From Chelatococcus sambhunathii (lineage in GTDB: Bacteria; Pseudomonadota; Alphaproteobacteria; Rhizobiales; Methylopilaceae), in NCBI GenBank assembly GCA_031316315.1, contig JADBEO010000022.1:1-60667 (forward strand): a stretch of 60,667 nucleotides of DNA, given 5' to 3'. This document shows positions 53,861 through 60,667 of this stretch, in pieces; within the stretch, counting starts at the first letter, position 1, and every line of letters begins with the position of its first letter. The position numbers and the translations under genes were made by a program. The notes under the pieces were generated by a model. It searched no databases and had not been told where the DNA came from. It was given only the letters and a program-made list of their open reading frames with translations.

Positions 53861-55291
53861 ATGAGCCTGGCCGCAGTCGAAACGAGCGCGCCGCCGCCGG
53901 ACGCCCAAGAGGTCGTCGCCAACCTCATGCGCCGCGCCCGCGCCGCGCAGGAGCCCTTCGCGGAGGCCGATCAGGAGCGGGTCGACGAAGCCGTCCGCGC
54001 GCTCGCCTGGTCGCTCTACAAGCCGGAGCACGCCCGCGAACTCGCCGAGCTCGCGGTCGAGGACACCGGCCTCGGCAACGTGCCCGACAAGGTGATCAAG
54101 AAGCAGCGCAAGACTTTCGGCACGCTGCGCGACCTCCTGCGCGCGAAAACCGTCGGCGAGATCGAGCGCGACGAGGTGAGAGGCCTCGTCAAGTTCGCCA
54201 AGCCGCTCGGCGTGGTGGGCGCGGTGACGCCCTCGACCAATCCGGGCGCGACGCCGGTCAACAAGGCCATGATGGCGATCAAGGGCCGCAACGCGATCAT
54301 CATCGCGCCCTCGCCCCTCGGCCACCGCACGACCGAAAAGGCCGTCAACTTCATGCGCGAGGCGCTGGAGGCCATCGGCCTGCCCGCGGACCTCGTCCAG
54401 ATCCTGCCGGCCCCGATCACCAAGGACGTGACACAGGCGCTGATGGGCGCTGTCGAGCTCGTGGTCGTCACCGGCTCGCAGGACAATGTCCGCCGCGCCT
54501 ATTCAAGCGGGACGCCCGCGATCGGCGTTGGGGCGGGCAACGTGCCGGTCATCATCGACGAGACCGCCGACCTCGACGCGGCTGCGCGCAAGATCTGCGC
54601 CTCGAAGACCTTCGACAACGCGACGTCCTGCTCGTCGGAGAACGCCGTCGTGATCGTCGACGCGGTCTACGACCAGGCGATCGCCGCGCTGGAGCGGGCC
54701 GGCGGCTTCCTCGTCGACCCCGGCGCCAAGGACAGGGTGGTCGGCGAGCTCTGGAAGAACGGCAAGCTCAACCGCCACCTGATCGCCCGGGACGCCGCGA
54801 CGCTTGCGACCGCCTTCGGGCTGCCGGAGGCCGCGCAGACATCGCGCTTCTTCATGGTGGAGGAGACCGGCGTTGGGCGCGGCTATCCGCTTTCGGGCGA
54901 AAAGCTCGCGCTGGTGCTCACCGTCTACCGCGCCGCCGACTTCGAAGCCGCCAAGGCCAAGACCCGCGAGATCCTCGAACATCAGGGGAAGGGCCATTCG
55001 ATCGGCCTTCACACCACCCGCCCCGAGCGCGCGCGCGAGCTCGCCGAGGAGATGCCGGTGGTGCGGGTGCTCATGAACTTCGCGCACACATTCGGCAATG
55101 GCGGCGGCTTCGACAGCGGGCTCGAGTTCACGCTCTCCATGGGCTGCGGCTCCTGGCAGAAGAACTCGCTCTCGGAAAACCTGAACTACCGCCACTTCAT
55201 CAACATCACCCATCTGGTGACGCCGATTCCCGAGGACAAACCGTCCGAGGAGGCCCTGTTCGGCCCGCACTGGACGAAATACGGAAAGTAA
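53861..55291 (+). CDS. CoA-acylating aldehyde dehydrogenase (SauS-like)
   Basis: A 476-aa dehydrogenase that interconverts an aldehyde and its CoA thioester. The catalytic cysteine is in DNATSCSSENAVV; LGVVGAVTPSTNPGATPVNKAM and FMVEETGVGRGYPLSGEKLAL mark the family. The overall pattern is of the sulfoacetaldehyde dehydrogenase (acylating) / SauS type rather than of the acetaldehyde enzyme EutE/AdhE. Substrate identity is inferred. It lies between the transporter and the ligase subunits, so it likely reduces the acyl-CoA formed there. Confidence 0.85.
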   Translation: MSLAAVETSAPPPDAQEVVANLMRRARAAQEPFAEADQERVDEAVRALAWSLYKPEHARELAELAVEDTGLGNVPDKVIKKQRKTFGTLRDLLRAKTVGEIERDEVRGLVKFAKPLGVVGAVTPSTNPGATPVNKAMMAIKGRNAIIIAPSPLGHRTTEKAVNFMREALEAIGLPADLVQILPAPITKDVTQALMGAVELVVVTGSQDNVRRAYSSGTPAIGVGAGNVPVIIDETADLDAAARKICASKTFDNATSCSSENAVVIVDAVYDQAIAALERAGGFLVDPGAKDRVVGELWKNGKLNRHLIARDAATLATAFGLPEAAQTSRFFMVEETGVGRGYPLSGEKLALVLTVYRAADFEAAKAKTREILEHQGKGHSIGLHTTRPERARELAEEMPVVRVLMNFAHTFGNGGGFDSGLEFTLSMGCGSWQKNSLSENLNYRHFINITHLVTPIPEDKPSEEALFGPHWTKYGK

Positions 55292-55298
55292 AGCGGCA

Positions 55299-56426
55299 AT
55301 GAAGCTGGAAGAACATGCGGCGAAGTCGGTCGTGCTGCGGCCGGCTGGCGCGCCGATCGGGAACGCGCGTCTCTGCGCCAGCCCGGAAGAGGTCGCCGAG
55401 GCCATACGGGCCGTCGGCCCGGCGGTGGTCAAAGCCCAGGTGCCGAGCGGCAAGCGCGGCAAGGCGGGCGGCATCAAGGTCGCGGACACGCCCGAAGAGG
55501 GCGCGGAGGTCGCGAAGACGATCCTCGGCATGACGATCGGCGGCGACGTCGTCGCCCGAGTGCTCGTCGAGGAGAAGGCGGCGATCGCCCGCGAGTTCTA
55601 TGCGGCCGTCCTGATCGACGTCGCGAACCGGAGCCCCCTGGTGCTGTTCTCGACCGAGGGCGGGATGGACATCGAGGAGGTCGCGCTCGACCGGCCGGAC
55701 GCCATCCGACGCCACGTGGTGGATGTGCTCGAAGGCTTCGGCGAGCCTGAAGCTAGGGCGATGCTGCGGGGCCTGGACCTCGGCTCGGCGGAGGCCGGCG
55801 TCGTCGACATGCTCGCGCGGCTCTACCGGATCTTCCGTGAGCGCGACGCCGAGCTCGTCGAGATCAACCCCCTGGCGGAGCTGAAGGATGGGCGCGTGGT
55901 CGCGCTCGACTGCAAATTCGTCGGCGACGACGCCTCGCGCGATCTGCAGCCGGAGATCGCCGCCGCAGCGACGCCCGACAAGCAGACCGAGCTCGAAAGA
56001 CGCGGCGCGGAGGCGGGCCTCAAATTCATCCAGCTCGACGGAAACGTCGGCGTTCTGGCGAACGGCGCCGGGCTGACCATGACGACCATGGACGTCATCA
56101 ACCACGCGGGCGGGCGGCCGGCCAACTTCCTCGAGATCGGCGGCGAGGCCTACACCAAGGCCGAAGTCGCGCTCGACCTCGTGCTCTCGAACCCGGGCGT
56201 CAAAAGCCTGGTGGTCAACTTCTGCGGCGCCTTCGCGCGCACCGACGTCATGGCCGAGGGCGTCGTGAAGGCCTGGGAGACGCTGAAGCCGGACGTGCCG
56301 GTGTTCTTCTCGATCCACGGCACCGGCGAGGACGAGGCGGTGGCGCTGGTGCGCGACCGGCTCGGCCTTGAACCCTACGATCTCATGGAGGACGCGGTGA
56401 AGGCCGCGGTCGAGGCGGCGCAATGA
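55299..56426 (+). CDS. ADP-forming acid-CoA ligase, beta subunit
   Basis: A 375-aa subunit of the succinyl-CoA-synthetase family. MKLEEHAAKSVVLRPAGAPI opens the ATP-grasp domain, and KAQVPSGKRGKAGGIKVADTPEEG and ELVEINPLAEL mark the nucleotide and Mg sites. LDGNVGVLANGAGLTMTTMDVI and GGRPANFLEIGG are the CoA-ligase core. It lies 7 bp after the dehydrogenase gene and overlaps the alpha gene by 4 bp. The main tricarboxylic-cycle enzyme is usually encoded with mdh/sucAB, so this pair is likely dedicated to the pathway acid. Confidence 0.92.
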   Translation: MKLEEHAAKSVVLRPAGAPIGNARLCASPEEVAEAIRAVGPAVVKAQVPSGKRGKAGGIKVADTPEEGAEVAKTILGMTIGGDVVARVLVEEKAAIAREFYAAVLIDVANRSPLVLFSTEGGMDIEEVALDRPDAIRRHVVDVLEGFGEPEARAMLRGLDLGSAEAGVVDMLARLYRIFRERDAELVEINPLAELKDGRVVALDCKFVGDDASRDLQPEIAAAATPDKQTELERRGAEAGLKFIQLDGNVGVLANGAGLTMTTMDVINHAGGRPANFLEIGGEAYTKAEVALDLVLSNPGVKSLVVNFCGAFARTDVMAEGVVKAWETLKPDVPVFFSIHGTGEDEAVALVRDRLGLEPYDLMEDAVKAAVEAAQ

Positions 56427-57292
56427 TCTATCGCAGCGGACAGAAGGTGCTGGTCCAGGGGATCACCGGCAAGCAGGGGACGTTCTGGTCCCAGAAAATG
56501 ATGGAGATGGGCACGTCCGTGGTCGCGGGCGTCAATCCGAAACGCGCCGGCGAAACGCATCTCGGCGTGCCGGTGTTCGCGAGCGCGGTCGAGGCGACGA
56601 AGCAGATCCCTTGCGACCTCTCGGTGATCTTCGTGCCGCCAATGCTGGCGCGGGACGCGATCGTGGACGCCATCGACGCCGGCGTCGGTTGCGTGGTCGT
56701 GCTTACCGAGCATATTCCGGCGCAGCACGTGCTGGAGATCCATGCGCGGGCGAAGCGCGCGGGATGCCGGATCGTCGGGCCGAACACGGCCGGCATCGTG
56801 ACGCCGGGCGAAGGTTTCGTCGGCATCATGCCGGGCCACAACCAAAACATCTTCAAGCCGGGCCATATCGGCGTCATCTCGCGGTCGGGCAGCCTCGGCA
56901 CGCTGATCTGCCTCAACCTCACCCGCGCCGGCCTCGGCCAGTCGGCCTTCCTCGGCATCGGGGGCGACCCGATGATCGGCACGACGACGCGCGACGCGCT
57001 CGAGGCGCTCGACCGCGACGAGCGCACCCACGCGATCGCGATGATCGGCGAGATCGGCGGGACCATGGAGGAGGAGGCGGCCGAATATGCGAGAACGATG
57101 AAGAAGCCGATCGCCTCCTTCATCGCCGGGCGTTCCTCGCCGCCGGACAAGAAGATGGGCCATGCGGGCGCGATCGTGACGGGCGGCCGGGGCGGCTACG
57201 CCTCGAAGCGCGAAGCGCTCGAGCAGGCGGGCGTGCGGGTGGTCGACACGCCCCATGAGATCGCCCTCGCGCTTCAGGGCGTCTACGCCTAA
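56423..57292 (+). CDS. ADP-forming acid-CoA ligase, alpha subunit
   Basis: A 289-aa subunit. It opens MIYRSGQKVLVQGITGKQGTFWSQKMMEMGT with the CoA-binding glycines, and carries the phosphohistidine segment KMGHAGAIVTGG. NTAGIVTPGEGFVGIMPGHNQNIFKPG corresponds to the nucleotide-transfer loop region. The substrate is not fixed by sequence. The beta/alpha overlap shows one complex. Confidence 0.92.
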   Translation: MIYRSGQKVLVQGITGKQGTFWSQKMMEMGTSVVAGVNPKRAGETHLGVPVFASAVEATKQIPCDLSVIFVPPMLARDAIVDAIDAGVGCVVVLTEHIPAQHVLEIHARAKRAGCRIVGPNTAGIVTPGEGFVGIMPGHNQNIFKPGHIGVISRSGSLGTLICLNLTRAGLGQSAFLGIGGDPMIGTTTRDALEALDRDERTHAIAMIGEIGGTMEEEAAEYARTMKKPIASFIAGRSSPPDKKMGHAGAIVTGGRGGYASKREALEQAGVRVVDTPHEIALALQGVYA

Positions 57293-57372
57293 AATGGCAA
57301 TGAAACGAAGCGCGTGGCGGGGACCCCCGCGCGCGACGCGCTCGGGCGCTCTCCCTCCAGGCAAGGCGGATC

Positions 57373-58578
57373 ATGTCGGCGCCGGTCGTCCTCGTCCTCA
57401 ATGCAGGCTCTTCGAGCGTCAAGTTCGCGGCCTATGAAGCCGGCGGCGGCGATCTTGGTCCTGCGCGGTGGCGCGGGCAGGTCGAGGGCATTCCGGACGA
57501 CCCGACGCTGACCCTCTCGGAGGGCGACCGCCGTGTGGTCGACGGCGAGAAGCTCAACAGCGCCGGGGTCTCGGACCATGCCGGCGCGCTTCGCGTGTCG
57601 CTGGAGCGGCTGTTCGGACTGTTCGGTCGCGATCCCCTGCTGGCCGCGGGCCACCGCGTCGTCCATGGCGGCGCGGAGTTCGGCGCGCCCGCGCTGGTCG
57701 ACGACGCGACGTTCGCGCGCCTCGAAGCCCTGATCCCGCTCGCCCCGCTCCACCAGCCGCACAATCTCGCGGGGATGCGCGCGGTGGCCGAGGTCGCGCC
57801 GGGCCTGCCGCAGGTCGCGTCCTTCGACACGAGCTTTCACCGCACCATTCCCGCCGTCGCCCACACCATCGCGCTGCCGCGCGAGTTGCGCGAGAAGGGC
57901 CTGAGGCGTTACGGCTTCCACGGCATCTCCTATTCCTTCATCGCAAGCCAGCTGCCGAAGCGGCTCCCGGAGGCAGAGCGTGGCCGCGTCGTCGTCGCTC
58001 ATCTCGGCAACGGCGCCAGCCTCTGCGCGATGCGCGACGGCAGGTCCGTCGAGACCACCATGAGCTTTTCCGCGCTCGACGGCCTGCTGATGGGCACGCG
58101 CTGCGGCGCGCTGGACCCCGGCGTGCTACTCTATCTGATGCGCGAGCGCGGCGACGGGGTGGAAAGCCTCGAAGACCTGCTCTACCGCCGCTGCGGGCTT
58201 CTCGGCCTCTCGGGCGTCAGCGCGGACATGCGCAAAGTGCTGGCGAGCGAAGAGCCGGACGCCAGGCTCGCCGCGGAGCAGTTCGTCTACCGCATCGTTC
58301 GCGAAGTCGGGGCTCTGGCCTCGGTACTCGGCGGCCTCGACGCGCTGGTGTTCACCGCCGGCATCGGCGAGCGCTCGGCGGAGATCCGCGAGCGCGTCTG
58401 CGAGGGGCTGGCCTGGCTTGGCGTGTCGCTCGATCGAGAAGCCAACGCCCGGTCGGACGAGCGCATCAGCGCCGCGGGCGGACGGGTCGCCGCCTTCGTA
58501 ATCCCGACCGACGAGGAAGGCGTGATCGCGCGCGACGCCGCCACGCTCGTCGCGCAGCGGCTGGAGCCGGCGGCTTAA
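57373..58578 (+). CDS. ackA: Acetate kinase
   Basis: A 401-aa kinase that converts acetyl phosphate plus ADP to acetate plus ATP (reversible). The conserved blocks are VLNAGSSSVKFAAYE, GHRVVHGG, SFDTSFHRTIP, RYGFHGISYSFI, VVAHLGNGASLCAM and VFTAGIGERSAEIRE. It follows the ligase genes after 80 bp, ending the operon. It suits a pathway that ends in acetyl phosphate, such as that of sulfoacetaldehyde acetyltransferase (absent from the window), or the MaoC-Pta enzyme elsewhere in the window. Confidence 0.96.
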   Translation: MSAPVVLVLNAGSSSVKFAAYEAGGGDLGPARWRGQVEGIPDDPTLTLSEGDRRVVDGEKLNSAGVSDHAGALRVSLERLFGLFGRDPLLAAGHRVVHGGAEFGAPALVDDATFARLEALIPLAPLHQPHNLAGMRAVAEVAPGLPQVASFDTSFHRTIPAVAHTIALPRELREKGLRRYGFHGISYSFIASQLPKRLPEAERGRVVVAHLGNGASLCAMRDGRSVETTMSFSALDGLLMGTRCGALDPGVLLYLMRERGDGVESLEDLLYRRCGLLGLSGVSADMRKVLASEEPDARLAAEQFVYRIVREVGALASVLGGLDALVFTAGIGERSAEIRERVCEGLAWLGVSLDREANARSDERISAAGGRVAAFVIPTDEEGVIARDAATLVAQRLEPAA

Positions 58579-58604
58579 CGTCGCCTCCAGCCCCGCCGAC
58601 GAAA

Positions 58605-58634
58605 ACGGCCCGCCTCGTGAAGGCGGGCCGTCTT
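58605..58634. terminator. Bidirectional terminator between ackA and the MHS gene
   Basis: ACGGCCCGCCT (58605-58615) pairs with AGGCGGGCCGT (58621-58631) around loop CGTGA, with AAAA before and TCTT after. It lies between converging genes, so it can end both transcripts. Confidence 0.85.
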
Positions 58635-58654
58635 GCTTCGGGAGGCGCTCCTCG

Positions 58655-59980
58655 TCAGGTCGACGCGGTCCTCAACTCCGCCCTCAGCTCGTCCGGCTGC
58701 TTCGCCGCCGTGCGCATCGCCATGGCGCAGACCATGCTGACGAGCGCCGCGAACACCACATAGGCGCAGATCAGCCAAGGCTGGCCGCCGCCCTTGGCCA
58801 GCAGCCAGGTGGCGATGATCGGCGTGAGGCCCGACGCGAAGATTCCGGAGAACTGGTAGACGAACGAGATGCCGGTGTAGCGCACATTCGCGTCGAACAG
58901 GTCGGCGAACAGGGCGGCCTCTGGCCCGTAGCAGACCGCGTAGACGATGCCGAACGGGATCACGATGCCGAGCGCCACCATGAACGGGTCGCCAGTGCTC
59001 AGCAGGTAGAAGGACGGATAGGCGCAGAGCGCGAGCAGCAGCGATCCGAGCGCGTAGGTTTTCGGCCGCCCGAGCCTGTCGGACAGCTTTCCGGCGAGCG
59101 GGATGGCGAAGATCATCACGAAGGCCGCGAGCGTCACGAGCCAGAGCGCGGTCGTGCGCGGGACGTTCACGTTCTTGGACAGGTAGACGACCGAGAACAC
59201 CGCGAAGACGTTGAAGAACACGCCGTCGATATAGCGCGCGCCCATGCCGAGCAGGATGTTGCGCGGGTAACGCTTGATCATGTGCACGAAGGGCACGTCG
59301 GCTTCCTTGCCGGCCTCCTTCACCTTCGCGAACTCGGGCGTCTCGAGCACCTTCAGGCGGATGTAGAGACCGACCGCCACCAGCAGGATGCTGAGCAGGA
59401 AGCCCACGCGCCAGCCCCAAGCCATGAACTGCTCGTCCGGCAGGCTCGACATGATGGCGACGACGCCCGAGGCGAGGCACAGGCCCAGCGCGAGGCCGAT
59501 CTGGGGAAGGCTGGCGTAGAAGCCGCGCTTTTCCTTGGGCGCGTACTCATAGGCCATGAGCACCGCGCCGCCCCATTCGCCGCCGATGCCGATCCCCTGC
59601 AGGATGCGCATCAGCAGCAGGAGCAGCGGGGCCGCGATGCCGATCTGCTCATAGGTCGGGATGAGGCCTATGACGACGGTGGCGACGCCCATGATCATCA
59701 GCGTCATCACCAGCATCGACTTGCGGCCGAGCTTGTCGCCGAAGTGGCCGAACACGACGCCGCCGAGGGGCCGCGCCACGAAGCCGATTGCGAAAGTGGT
59801 GTAGGCGAGCATCGTCGACACGACGGGATCGTCGGCCGGGAAGTAGAGCTTGTTGAGCACGATCCCCGCCACGATGCCGTAGAGGAAGAAATCGTACCAT
59901 TCGATCGTTGCGCCGATGACGCTGGCGGCGACGACGCGCCTCAGGTCACTCTTGGATACGCTCTGCGCGCCCTCCGCCAT
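58655..59980 (-). CDS. MHS-family MFS transporter
   Basis: A 441-aa MFS transporter of the metabolite:H+ symporter group. It opens VVAASVIGATIEWYDFFLYG, has FGHFGDKLGRK in the first cytoplasmic loop, and GEWGGAVLMAYEYAPKEKRGFYAS following. Twelve helices are expected. ATG at 59980 is preferred to an upstream ATG because a GAGGAGG-type site precedes it and the family N-terminus starts there. Such proteins move carboxylates or betaines. It is convergent with ackA, so it may be a second route for the same acid or its product. Confidence 0.92.
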   Translation of the reverse strand: MAEGAQSVSKSDLRRVVAASVIGATIEWYDFFLYGIVAGIVLNKLYFPADDPVVSTMLAYTTFAIGFVARPLGGVVFGHFGDKLGRKSMLVMTLMIMGVATVVIGLIPTYEQIGIAAPLLLLLMRILQGIGIGGEWGGAVLMAYEYAPKEKRGFYASLPQIGLALGLCLASGVVAIMSSLPDEQFMAWGWRVGFLLSILLVAVGLYIRLKVLETPEFAKVKEAGKEADVPFVHMIKRYPRNILLGMGARYIDGVFFNVFAVFSVVYLSKNVNVPRTTALWLVTLAAFVMIFAIPLAGKLSDRLGRPKTYALGSLLLALCAYPSFYLLSTGDPFMVALGIVIPFGIVYAVCYGPEAALFADLFDANVRYTGISFVYQFSGIFASGLTPIIATWLLAKGGGQPWLICAYVVFAALVSMVCAMAMRTAAKQPDELRAELRTAST

Positions 59981-60291
59981 GTCTTCCTCCTCGGGTTTCC
60001 TCTTGCGTCCGCTCGCGTTGCGTCGCCGGCGTTCGCGCCGATCTGGACTGCGGGGACTTGCTTGTGGCCGGACATGCGCCTCCGCCCGCCGGCGCCGAGG
60101 CCGGGGACGGGACATGTCCGGATCGTCGTCAGGGACGCGGATGCGCGCGGCGAGGCTCCGGCCATGGCTGGCGCGGGAGCATGCCGATCACGTTCGCAGG
60201 TCTGTTCGGCTTCGAACATTCATCCGTTCCTGAGCAACGGAATGCTGTGACGTGCCGACGGGCGAGTCAACGTTAAACGGTACGATATGTC
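59981..60291. other. Upstream interval of the MHS gene
   Basis: About 310 bp without a confident gene. The AT-richer end near 60270-60310 carries the palindrome at 60288-60306. No FNR-type box is visible. Confidence 0.6.
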
Positions 60292-60306
60292 TCACTGAAT
60301 GAGACA
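60288..60306. promoter_or_regulatory. TGTCTCA-N5-TGAGACA palindrome
   Basis: A perfect 7-bp inverted repeat with a 5-bp spacer. It overlaps the stop codon (60292-60294) of the dmsC-like gene and lies upstream of the MHS gene. The form is typical of an operator, for example of an IclR- or GntR-type repressor, but no cognate regulator is visible. Confidence 0.45.
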
Positions 60307-60667
60307 AGTACGAGAAATTGCGAACAGCCGAACACGCGCGCGGTGAGGCGACGCTTCAGTCTCAGCTTTTAGGGCTGAAGATCGGACAAGACGTGGCCGA
60401 TCAGGCGCCTGCGCGCCGTAAAACAGCGTCACGACGCGGCGCGCTTCCGCGAAGAACAGCCAGCGTTCGACCAGCAAGCCGACGGCCGCGAGCGGCACGG
60501 CGAGCGCGGCCGATATGGTCGCCGCGACCCCGCCCGACAGGTCTGGGCGCTGGGGCATGTGCGGCGGGTTCGGCAGCGGGGGGAAGCTCGGCGAACAGAC
60601 CTGCTCGCAATCGGCCTTCTCGATCTTGACCCGCAGATCGTACCAGGCGGCCTGTCCGGTGACGGGA
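60292..60667 (-). CDS. dmsC: DmsC-like anchor subunit, C-terminal part (partial)
   Basis: The gene continues beyond the window edge; only the last 124 codons are seen. A hydrophobic stretch ISAALAVPLAAVGLLVERWLFF is followed by AEARRVVTLFYGAQA, resembling the end of DMSO-reductase membrane anchors (a V-E-R-x-L-F-F-A-E-A-R pattern). A cysteine-containing stretch, ADCEQVCSPSFPPLPNPPH, precedes it. If correct, it anchors a molybdenum reductase in the inner membrane for anaerobic respiration. Confidence 0.6.
   Translation of the reverse strand, partial: PVTGQAAWYDLRVKIEKADCEQVCSPSFPPLPNPPHMPQRPDLSGGVAATISAALAVPLAAVGLLVERWLFFAEARRVVTLFYGAQAPDRPRLVRSSALKAETEASPHRARVRLFAISRTCLIQ

Noticed and set aside
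55299..57292. Assigning the ligase pair as the tricarboxylic-cycle succinyl-CoA synthetase
   Set aside because: The pair sits in an operon with a transporter, an acylating dehydrogenase and acetate kinase, away from mdh or sucAB, so a dedicated acid-CoA ligase is more likely.

Overview
The window looks like the chromosome of a GC-rich alphaproteobacterium of the Hyphomicrobiales (rhizobial/methylotroph-like) group. Evidence is the order aroA-cmk-rpsA-sppA-ihfB-lapA with trpF-trpB nearby, a TIGR02300-type acidic zinc-finger protein, a fixL-fixJ-receiver-fixK cluster, and an F1-ATPase zeta inhibitor, a family typical of this class. The genus cannot be named from sequence reading alone.

Region 1 (1-14.3 kb) is mostly housekeeping on the minus strand: aroA-cmk, rpsA, sppA, ihfB-lapA, trpF-trpB. 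Two AT-rich orphan genes (5086-5523 and 10722-11357), a GST gene and a plus-strand sulfate importer (sbp-cysT-cysW, no ATPase gene beside it) sit inside this otherwise familiar order. The region ends at tRNA-Ala(GGC) with a good terminator. A truncated recombinase-like reading frame follows.

Region 2 (14.5-49 kb) reads as one low-oxygen island. It encodes the oxygen-sensing FixL/FixJ pair, a stand-alone receiver, FixK, and an Fe-S-type FNR (FnrN). Targets that fit this control are cytochrome bd oxidase (cydA-cydB-cydX plus one or two uncatalogued small membrane ORFs), a c-type cytochrome, an F1-ATPase zeta inhibitor, four universal stress proteins, two P-type ATPases, an RbbA-type ABC exporter, PHA synthase with a MaoC-Pta fusion enzyme, CbpA/CbpM chaperones, a PhoU-like protein, a zinc alcohol dehydrogenase and several unknown small proteins. 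Twelve copies of an FNR/FixK-type palindrome (TTGAY-N4-RTCAA or one mismatch) lie between these genes, and most sit 62-87 bp upstream of a start codon. I found none in the flanking regions. A 12-bp inverted repeat, CTTAAGGGGTTT, brackets the stand-alone receiver gene and sits just upstream of fixK; it is a candidate FixJ operator.

Region 3 (49.2-60.7 kb) is a carboxylate-type catabolic cluster. LysR and a carboxymuconolactone-decarboxylase-family protein are on the minus strand. Divergent from them is a seven-gene operon: a tripartite tricarboxylate transporter (tctC-tctB-tctA), a CoA-acylating aldehyde dehydrogenase resembling sulfoacetaldehyde dehydrogenase, both subunits of an ADP-forming succinyl-CoA-synthetase-like ligase, and acetate kinase. 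An MHS-family transporter faces the operon across a bidirectional terminator. The gene set can be joined into a route for importing an acid, activating it to a CoA thioester, reducing it to the aldehyde and recovering ATP from acetyl phosphate. Sulfoacetate is the leading but unproven substrate, because no sulfoacetaldehyde acetyltransferase is in the window. The window ends inside a gene whose C-terminus resembles the DMSO-reductase membrane anchor DmsC.
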